A stretch of DNA of 64,000 nt from CAVYHJ01 sp963768165 [NCBI: uncultured bacterium]. Its GTDB lineage: Bacteria; UBP4; UBA4092. Below the pieces are notes generated by a model that saw only the letters and a program-made list of their open reading frames with translations, searched no databases and was not told the origin of the DNA. This document shows, one piece after another, positions 17,876-26,712 of the stretch (positions within the stretch are counted from its first letter, which is position 1; every line of letters starts with the position of its first letter). Location: NCBI GenBank assembly GCA_963768165.1, contig CAVYHJ010000028.1:124001-188000 (forward strand), written 5' to 3'. The translations under genes were made by a program, and so were the position numbers.

Positions 17876-18577
17876 ATGAAAGAGAATCAAATGAAAAGAA
17901 AATTTTCAAAAACGGGGTTTACCCTCATTGAATTATTAATTGTTGTTGCCATTATCGTCATTCTGACAGAGATCGCCATCACGAATTATTTGCAGGCACA
18001 AATCCGTGCGAAAGTTGCCGATACCAAAGAAGCTATGGCGGTTATAGCTACAGCTCTGGAAGCATACGAAGTGGATAATAATGATTATCCATGGGACTTT
18101 GTCGGCGCTACGGGAAGCGGTGGCAACCAATATTGGGTACCCAATAGTTTGACGACCCCAATTACTTATATCACCAGCGTTCCGACTGATATCTTTAGTT
18201 TACATCCGCATCGGTCACATGGTGTAGGATTAGGTAGAATCAGTTGGAATTGTTATCTCGAACCCGAAGATCTCACTTGGTACGTGAATACAGGTCAAAA
18301 TGATGGAAATGCTCCGGATATTGCGGTTAATTCAAGACAGAACAATCCAGTAAATATTGAATATGTTCTATATAGCGTAGGTCCAGCGGTAACTTTGGCG
18401 ATTAGTATGGAAAATGCGGGTTCATTGCAGGGAGATGCCTATGGGGATTGGTACAACGAGAGCGACAATGAATATTACCCAATTCCCCAACCGTACCGGT
18501 ATTGGTATGATCCAACCAATGGTACAGTTTCTTTGGGTTATATAGTTCGGGAACAAGGGGGAACCAATTCACCCTAA
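17876..18577 (+). CDS. Pseudopilin with unusual membrane helix and WYDPTNGTVS tail
   Basis: A 233-residue GspG-like pseudopilin whose mature part begins FTLIELLIVVAIIVILTEIA. The helix carries Glu and Thr, then ITNYLQAQIRAKV, where the tandem paralogues have ALA-AIAIPNF: the conserved Pro is lost and a charge is placed within the membrane segment. Glu+5 is kept. The C-terminus YRYWYDPTNGTVSLGYIVR is nearly identical to the one at 10930. The start could be 17876 (ATG, crowded by AGGAT) or 17891 (ATG with GAGA at a better distance). It is likely a paralogue that has diverged or is decaying. Confidence 0.85.
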   Translation: MKENQMKRKFSKTGFTLIELLIVVAIIVILTEIAITNYLQAQIRAKVADTKEAMAVIATALEAYEVDNNDYPWDFVGATGSGGNQYWVPNSLTTPITYITSVPTDIFSLHPHRSHGVGLGRISWNCYLEPEDLTWYVNTGQNDGNAPDIAVNSRQNNPVNIEYVLYSVGPAVTLAISMENAGSLQGDAYGDWYNESDNEYYPIPQPYRYWYDPTNGTVSLGYIVREQGGTNSP

Positions 18578-18687
18578 ATTAAATCTTTTTCTTGACTTTT
18601 GATTCGGTTAGAGGGAATATATAATTTGTTTTTTTGGAGTAGGCATATCCGATATTTTTAGGAAATTCAAGGAGAGCAAAATATTTC

Positions 18688-18984
18688 ATGGATGAAAATC
18701 TAAATGGGGAACTATTAGAAGCAACGCTGGATGGGGATGCTCAGAAAGTCAAACAATTACTTAACTCAGGCGCCGATATCAACACCATCAACAAATTTTC
18801 CCTCACCCCTCTGATGCTGGCGGCAAGGGACGGGTACGCGGAAATTGTAGAGATGTTGCTTGAACATGGCGCGGATGTTCATTTGGAAGACGACCAGGGA
18901 TTTACCCCTGTACAAATCGCGGAAATGAATCAACATCCAGAGATCGCCGAGAAACTTAAGTTGTCTGGAGCTATCGGAAATTAA
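18688..18984 (+). CDS. Small ankyrin-repeat protein
   Basis: A 98-residue cytoplasmic protein of ankyrin repeats: LEATLDGDAQKVKQLLNSGA, then TPLMLAARDGYAEIVEMLLE and HGADVHLEDDQGFTPVQIAE. These units form an interaction surface of about three repeats. There is no signal peptide, unlike the ankyrin protein at 33486. AAGGAG stands 13 nt before the ATG. The partner is unknown. Confidence 0.85.
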   Translation: MDENLNGELLEATLDGDAQKVKQLLNSGADINTINKFSLTPLMLAARDGYAEIVEMLLEHGADVHLEDDQGFTPVQIAEMNQHPEIAEKLKLSGAIGN

Positions 18985-19008
18985 GACACCTGCGTTATAC
19001 TCTTTTCC

Positions 19009-19482
19009 ATGATGAAACGAAAACCATTATCCTGGACAATTTTCATAGTGACGTTGATTGCGAACTTCGTCGTGATTACCATCCTGGCGTGGTTTGGAAA
19101 TTATACTCTGTCCTCTGCCGATGAACTTCAATGCCGCAAACAAATGACGATTTTGCAAAATGCCGTTGACCAATACAACCGGGATCACCCGCAAGACAAA
19201 AAAGAAAATATGGAATTCGGATTCCCTGATTTTGTAGAAAAAACGTTGATTCCCCAAAATTACGTGAAAGGGACAATTACGGATTTGCGTGAAAAACATT
19301 CCTATTATTTACAGCGCAACGGTTTTGTCAATTGCCGGGAACATCCCCGGAATCCCTTTTCACTCTATCTCATGGGATTGATAATTTTGACGGTCATCGC
19401 TGCTGTTTTGGAACTGGGATTTCTAGGATACCAAATCCCTTGGAAAGAAAACGAAAATACCTTTTCTCCAACCTCTTCATAG
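19009..19482 (+). CDS. Membrane protein of unknown function
   Basis: A 157-residue protein with a hydrophobic N-terminal helix (about 7-28: WTIFIVTLIANFVVITILAW) and a second helix near the C-terminus (about 122-146: LYLMGLIILTVIAAVLELGF), enclosing a polar middle with a short helix and KENMEFGFPDF. The topology suggests an extracytoplasmic central domain. No motif is recognised. TATACT at 18996-19001 is 7 nt before the ATG and no ribosome site is present, so the message may be leaderless. Confidence 0.6.
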   Translation: MMKRKPLSWTIFIVTLIANFVVITILAWFGNYTLSSADELQCRKQMTILQNAVDQYNRDHPQDKKENMEFGFPDFVEKTLIPQNYVKGTITDLREKHSYYLQRNGFVNCREHPRNPFSLYLMGLIILTVIAAVLELGFLGYQIPWKENENTFSPTSS

Positions 19483-19488
19483 AATGTT

Positions 19489-20448
19489 TTAGGTACGAAC
19501 ATTTGGCGGTTTAGGTTTTTGGTATTGTGCCATGAACTCATTGGGTGATTTGCCCAGTAAGCCGCAATGTTCCAGATGATTGTATTCTATATTCCAGCGT
19601 TTCAATTTATTTTGCAAGTCTTGGAAGTTCTGGAAGGTGTTTTGGTCATAAAATTTCTCCTGGTCTTCCCGGTGACTTCGTTCGACGGTTCCATTTTGCG
19701 CGGGCTTTCCCGGATCAATAAGATAATGCACTATATTTCTTTCTTGGCAAAAGACATCCAGCGGGTGAAGGGTTTTCAGGGTTCGATCACGGCGTTTGTT
19801 TACGCCGGTGTAGTAGTTGGTGAAGATCACCCCGTTGTCAGTTTTAATCGCTTGTATTCTATGAGGGAAACGATCCAGGACCTCTTTTAAAAACCGGAGA
19901 GAGTGGAAACTGGATTGTTCGTCATAGACCGCCAAATGTCTCCAGCGGGACGCCAGATCAATGGCGGTATACTGATAATAGCGTTGTCCCGCTACCTTTC
20001 CGGGAACATACTTCACATCGATCTCTAGAAGTTCACCGACCGATCGTGGTGCTTTCAAATACTTGTATTTCATTTTCTTCACCCGATATTTCCTCACCAA
20101 CCCTTCTTTCTTCAAGATCTTCCCGATAGTCCGTGCATGAATCCTCACTCCTTCTTTGGCCAAGTGCCAATGGATCTTTAGAGCGCACTTTTTCGTTTTC
20201 TTCCGGATTTCCAGAATTCTCTCTTTCACTCGGAGAGTGGTTTCTTTTGTACAAGTTTTGGGTCGGGTGGATTGCGGCTCCAAAGCCTTCTCTCCTCCTT
20301 TCCGATACGCCGCCGCCCATCGCTCCAAACTTCGTTGGCTGTGTGGACAAATCTTACACACCTCCTTTAACCGTATCTCTTTCTTTATTATAGGTAATAC
20401 CCAGCGTAATCGTTCCTCTTGAATCGTCGTTGCCATACGTATAGACAT
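19489..20448 (-). CDS. IS481-like transposase
   Basis: Integrase-core (DDE) transposase of 319 residues. The N-terminus has helix-turn-helix segments (EVCKICPHSQRSLERWAAAY and a second near 75-125), and the catalytic triad is Asp in EIDVKYV, Asp in IKTDNGV and Glu in NGTVERSHRED. The C-terminus reads into the terminal inverted repeat (KPPNVRT), and the stop codon falls at the element boundary. It looks intact. The start could be 20448, which abuts GAGGAG, or the ATG at 20436 at 12 nt spacing. A degraded copy of the same C-terminal end lies at 27909. Confidence 0.92.
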   Translation of the reverse strand: MSIRMATTIQEERLRWVLPIIKKEIRLKEVCKICPHSQRSLERWAAAYRKGGEKALEPQSTRPKTCTKETTLRVKERILEIRKKTKKCALKIHWHLAKEGVRIHARTIGKILKKEGLVRKYRVKKMKYKYLKAPRSVGELLEIDVKYVPGKVAGQRYYQYTAIDLASRWRHLAVYDEQSSFHSLRFLKEVLDRFPHRIQAIKTDNGVIFTNYYTGVNKRRDRTLKTLHPLDVFCQERNIVHYLIDPGKPAQNGTVERSHREDQEKFYDQNTFQNFQDLQNKLKRWNIEYNHLEHCGLLGKSPNEFMAQYQKPKPPNVRT

Positions 20449-20483
20449 CTCCTCATTCTAAAAAACCCGCCATATGTCTGTAC
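19492..20483 (-). mobile_element. Insertion sequence, IS481-like, intact
   Basis: About 990 bp bounded by imperfect inverted repeats: GGTACGAACATTTGGCGG at the left end, and at the right end 20466-20483, whose complement is TGTACAGACATATGGCGG. The transposase fills the element. I cannot see a clear target duplication. TTTAG just outside the left end is also present next to the remnant at 27909, so the true end may lie a few bases further out. Confidence 0.85.
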
Positions 20484-20587
20484 ACATTACCAGAATCTTT
20501 TGATGAATTTATTCTTTTGAGTTAAGATTAAAAGAAAGATACTGATGAACAGATTTACTATACTGTTCATCAATTTTTATTTTCATT

Positions 20588-22590
20588 ATGCTAAGAAAAA
20601 TTGTTATCCTTTTAATACTTGTTGTTCTTGTGGTGGGGGCTTATAAATGTTTCAGCCATCCTCATTATACGAAACTTGACCAAAAAATCGTGGTCTTGGG
20701 ATTTGACGGAATGGACCCGACGCTTACTGAAAAATTTATGGCGGAAGGGAAATTACCCAATCTCGCGGCACTGGCTAAAGAAGGGACCTATTGCCACCTA
20801 TCCACCACCAATCCTGCTGAATCACCCGTTTCCTGGGCCTCTTTTATCACCGGTAGCAATCCCGGTAAACATGGAATTTTCGATTTCCTTTCTCGCGACC
20901 CGCAAACCTATATGCCCGATTTGGCGTTGGTCACTCCGGTTTTTCCCAAGAAATTTTTCCCTTTTGGAAAATATAAAATCCCTCTTGAGAAACCTCAAGC
21001 CGTAAATAATCGCCACGGAATACCGATTTGGGAAGTCACCAAAGAACATAATATCCATACGATGGCGCTCCATGTCCCGGACACGTTTCCCGCTGAAGAA
21101 CTCGCTGGAGAAATGTTATCGGGTCTCGGTGTGCCGGACACGCGGGGAACTTGGGGAACGTTTACGTTTTATTCCGACCAAGTGGATGACGCCAATACGG
21201 AATTCGGCGGAAAGATTATCAAGGTGACTATTGAAAAAGATGATACCATTCATACCTATATCTACGGCCCACGCGACCGGTTCTTAAAACAACCGATTGA
21301 TTCTGTCCATGTACCGGTCGTCATTCATTTAAATCGTCAGGATAAAACGATTGCCATTACCATCCAGGGTCAAACGCAAACTCTGAAAGTCGGTGATTGG
21401 AGCAACTGGTACACAATCAATTTCAATTTGGCGCCTTTTGTGAACATTCACGGCATCGGGCGATTCTGTTTTATTGACATGGGACCGGAATTCAAACTTT
21501 ATTTTTCACCGGTGAATTTCGATCCCCGTAACCCGCCTTTCCCGATTGCCTATCCCGCCAGTTTTGGAAAGAAATTAGTCAAGAAAATGGGTATTTATCA
21601 AACCCTGGGTTGGACAGAAGATACCTGGGCTTTGACCGAAGACCGGATTAATGAAGATATTTTCTTGCAGGATGTCAATTATACTTTTGATGAACATGAG
21701 AAACAAACTCTTATGATGCTGAAGAAATACAAGGATTTGAATTTATTTATGATGGTGTCGGAAGCTACCGACCGGGTGCAACATACCTTCTGGCGATATA
21801 TTGACCCGAAACATCCCATGTACACCGCGGAAGGCGCAAGAAATATGGCGATGCGATTTTGCATATTTACCAGAGAGCCGATGCCATGCTTGGAAAAGTG
21901 CGCAAGGAAGTTGACCCAAATACCACGATTATCGTTATTTCAGATCACGGGTTTCATTCCTGGAGATATTCGGTTAACCTAAACACCTGGCTGGTGAAAA
22001 ACGGGTTTATGACTTTGGTACCGGAGAAAGAAGAAGGCAAGGAAAGTCTTGATAAATTATTTGGTCACGGAAATTTCTTCGAGAATGTGGACTGGACGAA
22101 AACCCGCGCGTACTGTGTCGGTCTTGGCAAAATTTATATTAATGAAATCGGCAGGGAAGGACAGGGGATCGTTGCGCCGGGCAAAGAATATGAGGATACA
22201 CGCAATGAAATTATTGCCAAACTCAAACAACTCCGCAATCCTCTGGCGAATAACGAACCGGTGGTCATGAATGTATACAAACGCGATGAAATTTATACCG
22301 GACCGTACGTCGAAAAGGCCGGAGATTTGGTCGTCGGATTTTATGACGGATACCGGGTTTCTTGGCAGACCGCTCTCGGCGGAAGCCCCCCCGATGTCAT
22401 TGAACTCAATAAACGCAAATGGTCGGCAGACCATTGTTCCATTGACCCCACCATCACCAGCGGTGTTATCTTTAGCAATAAAAAACTCAGCCGTACCAAC
22501 CCCGCCATCATTGACGTCGCCCCTTCCATCCTCCATCTCCTCGGCGTCCCCAAACCCCAAGAATGGGATGGCAACACTTTTTTTGATTAA
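20588..22590 (+). pseudogene. Alkaline-phosphatase-superfamily phosphodiesterase gene with frameshift
   Basis: One enzyme encoded in two frames: the first from 20588 to about 21837, the second from about 21838 to 22590. Joined, it is about 667 residues. An N-terminal membrane anchor (MLRKIVILLILVVLVVGAYK) precedes metal site VVLGFDGMDPTL, the nucleophile region NPAESPVSWASFITGSNPGK, MMVSEATDRVQHTFWRY and, after the shift, VISDHGFHSW and the C-terminal ADHCSIDPTI. All catalytic blocks survive, and one missing base near 21836-21838 explains the shift: the second frame would read KKYGDAILHIYQRADAM there. It is either a recent pseudogene or an assembly error. The family is type I phosphodiesterase/nucleotide pyrophosphatase, outside the cytoplasm. 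Confidence 0.88.
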
Positions 22591-22644
22591 TACTTTTTGT
22601 ATATTACTACGATTGATTTATAATTAGCTATATACTGGTTAAGT

Positions 22645-24660
22645 ATGAATTACTTCCAAAAATACATCTCTTATTTATGCCTATGGAATATCGCATTAAT
22701 TAGTCTTGTGAGTGTGGCATTTTCGAATTCAGGAAAAGATAAAATTCCCAATCTTTATCCCTCCAATCATCTGGTTTCTGTTTTGCTACAAAACCCGGTC
22801 CCCCTTTATCCTACCCATTCCAATCCTGCTTCACCTTTATCCGCCGATTCGGGAAACTTAAATTTAATCCCCGCTCAGAGAGTCTGGGCTTCCAATTCGT
22901 ATAATACAAATCATCTCCCCGAAAATGCTATTGATGGAATATCCTCCACCGTGTGGAGTTCCGATGTGATGGATTCACAACCGTCACTTTATTCGTTAAT
23001 GTATCTGGTGGATTTGGGTGAAAATAATTCCATCCAAAAAATTGAGCTCGATGCCCCGGATTATTCCAATATTCCTTGGGCGCAAAAATCTACCTATACC
23101 TTCTTTCCAAAAACTTTCTTTTTGAGTATCGTGAAAGAAGTATTCGATACCACCGGAGCGGTTCAATTACAATGGAGTTATATTCCCAGATCTTTCAATC
23201 CCGGCAACAGCGATACCAGCACCTATTGTATGGCAACGAATTACAGACCACCGGAGGGCGGGCGTTATGTGGCGTATACTGATGGCACAGTGATCGGCAG
23301 ATATATCGCGGTAGTCGTTCAGGAGGCGGAACAATTTCCTCCTGGCGCAGGACCTCTCTTTGCGGGAAAATATGCCGCTCAAATTGCCGATATAAAAATC
23401 TATTCTTCGGATGCACCTCAACAGGGAATACCGTTTTCAAATATTCAATTATCCAAAGACACAACCAACAATAATATTAAAATATCCTGGAGCACCCAAT
23501 CCGCCATGTCTACCGTCTTGACCCAAGTTTACGGAACGAGCAGCAATTCCATCCCTATAGCGCAAAATGATAATACAACCACCCATTCCGTGACGATTAG
23601 CGGATTGTATACGTCCGCCACGGATGAATATATCTATCTCCCCTGCGGGATTTATAATGGTCAAAACTATGCCGCCAGTTTTTTGGATTGGATCACTTAT
23701 ATGCCCGTCCCCTATTATCTTATCGCGATTCATAACGAGCCTTGCGAATTACATATTTCTGCATCGGATGATTCCACCGAATTTGAGGGGTTTTATACGC
23801 AATTAAAACAAATGATTTTACTGGCAAATCAAAATAACATAAAATTAGTCTCGATGTTCGCTCCCGATTGGGCGGATTATCTCACCTTGGATACCACCAA
23901 ATTAATGGATTTGGAAACTTGGAAAAAACAAGGTCATGAAATTGGGATTTTCCATTCCAGTATCTATAATATAGGGGTATGGGATGGGTATTCCAATTAT
24001 TCCATCGGATGTGACTATGCCGTTCGACTGGCACTCCAGGGGAGTGTAGACACGGTCACGAACCAGTACGAAGGAAACATGGTCAATTTTATGGAGAAGG
24101 CTTCAAAACTCTATCCTGCCGGGGGCACCTTAAACTCAGGCTGTTCGGGTGCCAAATTTGATTTGAATGATTTACCGGATAAAGTTCTCTATGATACCTC
24201 CGGTCCCTGGCAAAACCATGATGCCCTCGGGGTGATACAAGATGATATTGAACCGCAACGCGGGGTCAATAACTATGTAATTTCAGGTCTTAGACATAAT
24301 ATAAAACATCACTGGATTTCCCACGCGATTCACAGCCCGAACGGGTTGGACCAAAACCTTGTCGTATTTAATCAAATGCCGAGCGGCGTCTATGGAATGG
24401 TATTCCATAGCCTATTTGGTCCTTATTCCGAATATTCCACTTTCACGCAATACATTGCCTTCTTGCATAAACTCGACCCGCAAGGAAATAAATCTATTAC
24501 CTTAACCAATATTATCAATCAACGAATACTTCCCGAAAATGTATGCGATATAGAAAGCTTCCCCATGGCGCAATGGACGGATAAAGACTCCACTTCCTGG
24601 CATACCGGACCGGACGTATGCACCACCTATTCCACCTGTTCCATTTGTAACAATAAATAG
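22645..24660 (+). CDS. Secreted discoidin-domain protein with deacetylase-like domain
   Basis: A 671-residue exported protein with a signal peptide (about 1-28). Residues about 80-250 form a discoidin (F5/8 type C-like) domain (NHLPENAIDGISSTVWSSD, VDLGENNSIQKIELDAPDY), a sugar-binding fold. A short fibronectin-like segment follows (about 260-330). Residues about 365-610 resemble a polysaccharide deacetylase/NodB fold (ISASDDSTEFEGFYTQLKQM, SMFAPDWADYL, HEIGIFHSS, GGTLNSGCSGAKFD), though not every metal ligand is obvious. A C-terminal Cys cluster is present (CTTYSTCSICN). It might act on extracellular glycans. TATACT at 22631-22636 is 8 nt from the ATG with no ribosome site. Confidence 0.7.
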   Translation: MNYFQKYISYLCLWNIALISLVSVAFSNSGKDKIPNLYPSNHLVSVLLQNPVPLYPTHSNPASPLSADSGNLNLIPAQRVWASNSYNTNHLPENAIDGISSTVWSSDVMDSQPSLYSLMYLVDLGENNSIQKIELDAPDYSNIPWAQKSTYTFFPKTFFLSIVKEVFDTTGAVQLQWSYIPRSFNPGNSDTSTYCMATNYRPPEGGRYVAYTDGTVIGRYIAVVVQEAEQFPPGAGPLFAGKYAAQIADIKIYSSDAPQQGIPFSNIQLSKDTTNNNIKISWSTQSAMSTVLTQVYGTSSNSIPIAQNDNTTTHSVTISGLYTSATDEYIYLPCGIYNGQNYAASFLDWITYMPVPYYLIAIHNEPCELHISASDDSTEFEGFYTQLKQMILLANQNNIKLVSMFAPDWADYLTLDTTKLMDLETWKKQGHEIGIFHSSIYNIGVWDGYSNYSIGCDYAVRLALQGSVDTVTNQYEGNMVNFMEKASKLYPAGGTLNSGCSGAKFDLNDLPDKVLYDTSGPWQNHDALGVIQDDIEPQRGVNNYVISGLRHNIKHHWISHAIHSPNGLDQNLVVFNQMPSGVYGMVFHSLFGPYSEYSTFTQYIAFLHKLDPQGNKSITLTNIINQRILPENVCDIESFPMAQWTDKDSTSWHTGPDVCTTYSTCSICNNK

Positions 24661-24712
24661 TAGTTCTCTATGGCAATATATTTTTTGATTAACAACTCTT
24701 CATCATTTACCC

Positions 24713-25534
24713 TTAAAATAATTTCAACTGACTTTCTTTTTGGGGATAAAAAACTCCCACAATCACAAAAGGATTTGGAAATCTTCTTCGATGACCATCA
24801 AATGTGGTTCCCAAAAATAGATATAAGTCTTTCTTTTCAACAAACTCATCGTAATATTTTTGCCGTACTTTATTTAATGCTTTTTCTTCATCTCCGTCTG
24901 TATTTTTCAAACAATTCCAAAATAATTGACCAATTTCCCAATCTTCAATCATTAACTTACTTTCCTTGCCTGCGTCATCTTCAAAATGATACTTAAATTT
25001 ATAAGGGACTTTCTTTATAGGAATTCTCATATTGTCTTTATCTCTTTGTCCCGTTGTAATAAACTCTAATTGCTTTAGTTTTTCCAACCATTTTGGATTC
25101 CATTCTCTCTCATCTTTTTCAACTAAAAAATCTATTATCCTTGCTGGTTTAAACGTGGCCAAAGATTTATTATTAGGTTCTTTCGAATCGTTGATAAGTT
25201 TCGTCAGATTAGTATAGAATTCCGCCAAACAAAATTTTTTGTGTTCCGCCCAATTATCTGTAGTATCAACTTTTTTTAGAACTATTAAATCGGATAAATC
25301 TGGTTTAACAGGTGAATAACTTTCAGGACGAAAATCTTTTGTCCTCCTTTGCAAATCTAATTCTATCCAATGGTATTTATGTGCATCAGTTTTAATTAAG
25401 AATTGTAAAGGTACGGGATATATTCGAATCCAGCTAAAATCCTCCAATATCCCTGCTGTGCATACTAAATCGTCATAACTTCTTGAAGCTTGTGGATAAG
25501 CAGTGACTGTTATTAACACTTTGGTTTTCGACAT
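24713..25534 (-). CDS. Conserved protein paired with DUF488 gene, function unknown
   Basis: A 273-residue soluble protein opening MSKTKVLITVTAYPQASRSY and DDLVCTAGILEDFSWIRIYPV, followed by a Lys- and Glu-rich middle and FLGTTFDGHRRRFPNPFVIVG near the end. The opening has a recognisable style seen in conserved hypothetical proteins next to DUF488 genes, but I know no characterised member. The partner is 2 bp upstream and clearly cotranscribed. The base composition is lower in GC than the neighbours. A nucleic-acid-related or defence role is possible; no catalytic motif can be named. Confidence 0.65.
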   Translation of the reverse strand: MSKTKVLITVTAYPQASRSYDDLVCTAGILEDFSWIRIYPVPLQFLIKTDAHKYHWIELDLQRRTKDFRPESYSPVKPDLSDLIVLKKVDTTDNWAEHKKFCLAEFYTNLTKLINDSKEPNNKSLATFKPARIIDFLVEKDEREWNPKWLEKLKQLEFITTGQRDKDNMRIPIKKVPYKFKYHFEDDAGKESKLMIEDWEIGQLFWNCLKNTDGDEEKALNKVRQKYYDEFVEKKDLYLFLGTTFDGHRRRFPNPFVIVGVFYPQKESQLKLF

Positions 25535-25536
25535 AG

Positions 25537-26430
25537 TTAAATATGTCTAGGATTTAAACCGCTTTTAGACATCCCCAAAATATAAGTAGCCAATGTATTG
25601 CGATGGCATTGACAATAATCTGATTCAAAACAAGTTAAAGCAATTCTTTTATATTTTTTAAGCAAGTTAATGATCTTTTGTATATCTTCTTCTTTATTAA
25701 CCAGGGAATTGCTATAAGTCTCAAACAGTCTTTGATAATCGGACACGTTATCTAAATTCTTCCGTAATTCAGCTTTGATTCCTAATTCGGGAAAATGCAA
25801 ATATTTTATGCTTAGACTTTCACAGGCATTATATAAGGGTTTTTTAGAGAAGCAATATTTCATACTGAATGGATTATTTCTTACGTCACACAACACTTTT
25901 ATATCATACTTAATTAATTTATTAAGATATGATTCCAAAGATAAACCTTGATAACCAATTGTAAACAATGCAAGCTCATTGGAATTCGGTTTATGTTCTT
26001 TCACAATATCAAAAGTTTTTGAATCCAATATTTCGTCAGCTATAGTGCTATTTATTGCATAATAGGGATATTTCTCATACGTATATTTTATTAATTCGTT
26101 CGATGAAAATTTTCCGTAAAGACGTTTTATTTCTAAAAAGATTGTTCTATCATTCTCTTTTAACATTTCAAAATAGTTTATAGAATCAGACTTGATCCAT
26201 TTTCCTTTAAACTCACCTTTTATTTCTTTAACAAGGTTCTGATTTTTTAGAATACTTAAATCTGAATAGGATTGAAATGAAAAACATCCAAATTTATATG
26301 GAACAAAATCAAAAGAAGGTGACTTCTGTAACCTAGTGATTAAAAATAAAAGTTTTTGAAAGTCCGTTTTAACCAAACTTCCATCAAACGTCTGTATCAA
26401 TGCTAATATAATTTTTCGTCTATATAACAT
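25537..26430 (-). CDS. DUF488 protein with N-terminal SocA/Panacea-like domain
   Basis: A 297-residue two-part protein. The C-terminal half (about 150-290) is a DUF488 domain: LALFTIGYQGLSLESYLNKL, KVLCDVRNNPFSMKYCFSKK, KYLHFPELGI, ALTCFESDYCQCHRNTLATY, where a Cys/His-rich tail is conserved in the family. The N-terminal part (about 1-110) resembles the helical SocA/Panacea-type domain found in antitoxins (TDFQKLLFLITRLQKSPSFD, FVPYKFGCFSFQSY). Function is unknown in both. It forms a two-gene unit with the 273-residue protein, and the AT-rich composition suggests transfer. The divergent 282-bp region upstream holds a candidate small RNA. Confidence 0.75.
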   Translation of the reverse strand: MLYRRKIILALIQTFDGSLVKTDFQKLLFLITRLQKSPSFDFVPYKFGCFSFQSYSDLSILKNQNLVKEIKGEFKGKWIKSDSINYFEMLKENDRTIFLEIKRLYGKFSSNELIKYTYEKYPYYAINSTIADEILDSKTFDIVKEHKPNSNELALFTIGYQGLSLESYLNKLIKYDIKVLCDVRNNPFSMKYCFSKKPLYNACESLSIKYLHFPELGIKAELRKNLDNVSDYQRLFETYSNSLVNKEEDIQKIINLLKKYKRIALTCFESDYCQCHRNTLATYILGMSKSGLNPRHI

Positions 26431-26527
26431 AATTTTATCAATCTTAACTCTTAATCAAATTCTATCACCTTTTTCAAATATTTATGAGAAAATTACCAAT
26501 TTATGGATGAATTGTCTATAAAGTGGA

Positions 26528-26602
26528 ATTAAAAAAGGAGCTTTCCGCAAATGCGGGAAGGTGCTGGTAGTAAACTTTGTACGAACGTACAAGGTTTTTT
26601 CT
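26528..26602 (+). ncRNA. Candidate small structured RNA with intrinsic terminator
   Basis: Two strong hairpins. One is at 26541-26560 (CTTTCCGCA pairing with TGCGGGAAG), the next at 26572-26597 (AAACTTTGTACG with CGTACAAGGTTT), followed by a T-run. In both, the single odd pair is a G-U wobble only if the plus strand is transcribed. A TATAAA box at about 26516-26521 could be the promoter. A third stem with a GAAA loop follows at 26643-26658. No gene in view ends here. Confidence 0.4.
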
Positions 26603-26712
26603 TTGATTGATTTTCTTGCAGTTACACGAAAACAAGGAATTCTTTACCGAAAGGTAAAAGTTATTTATGTGGGATTCTCGTAATAAGAAAAGATGGATGG
26701 TAGAATAGAAAT

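Noticed and set aside
21830-21860. Programmed -1 frameshift in the phosphodiesterase
   Set aside because: No X-XXY-YYZ heptamer in frame and no downstream structure noted; a plain deletion is simpler.
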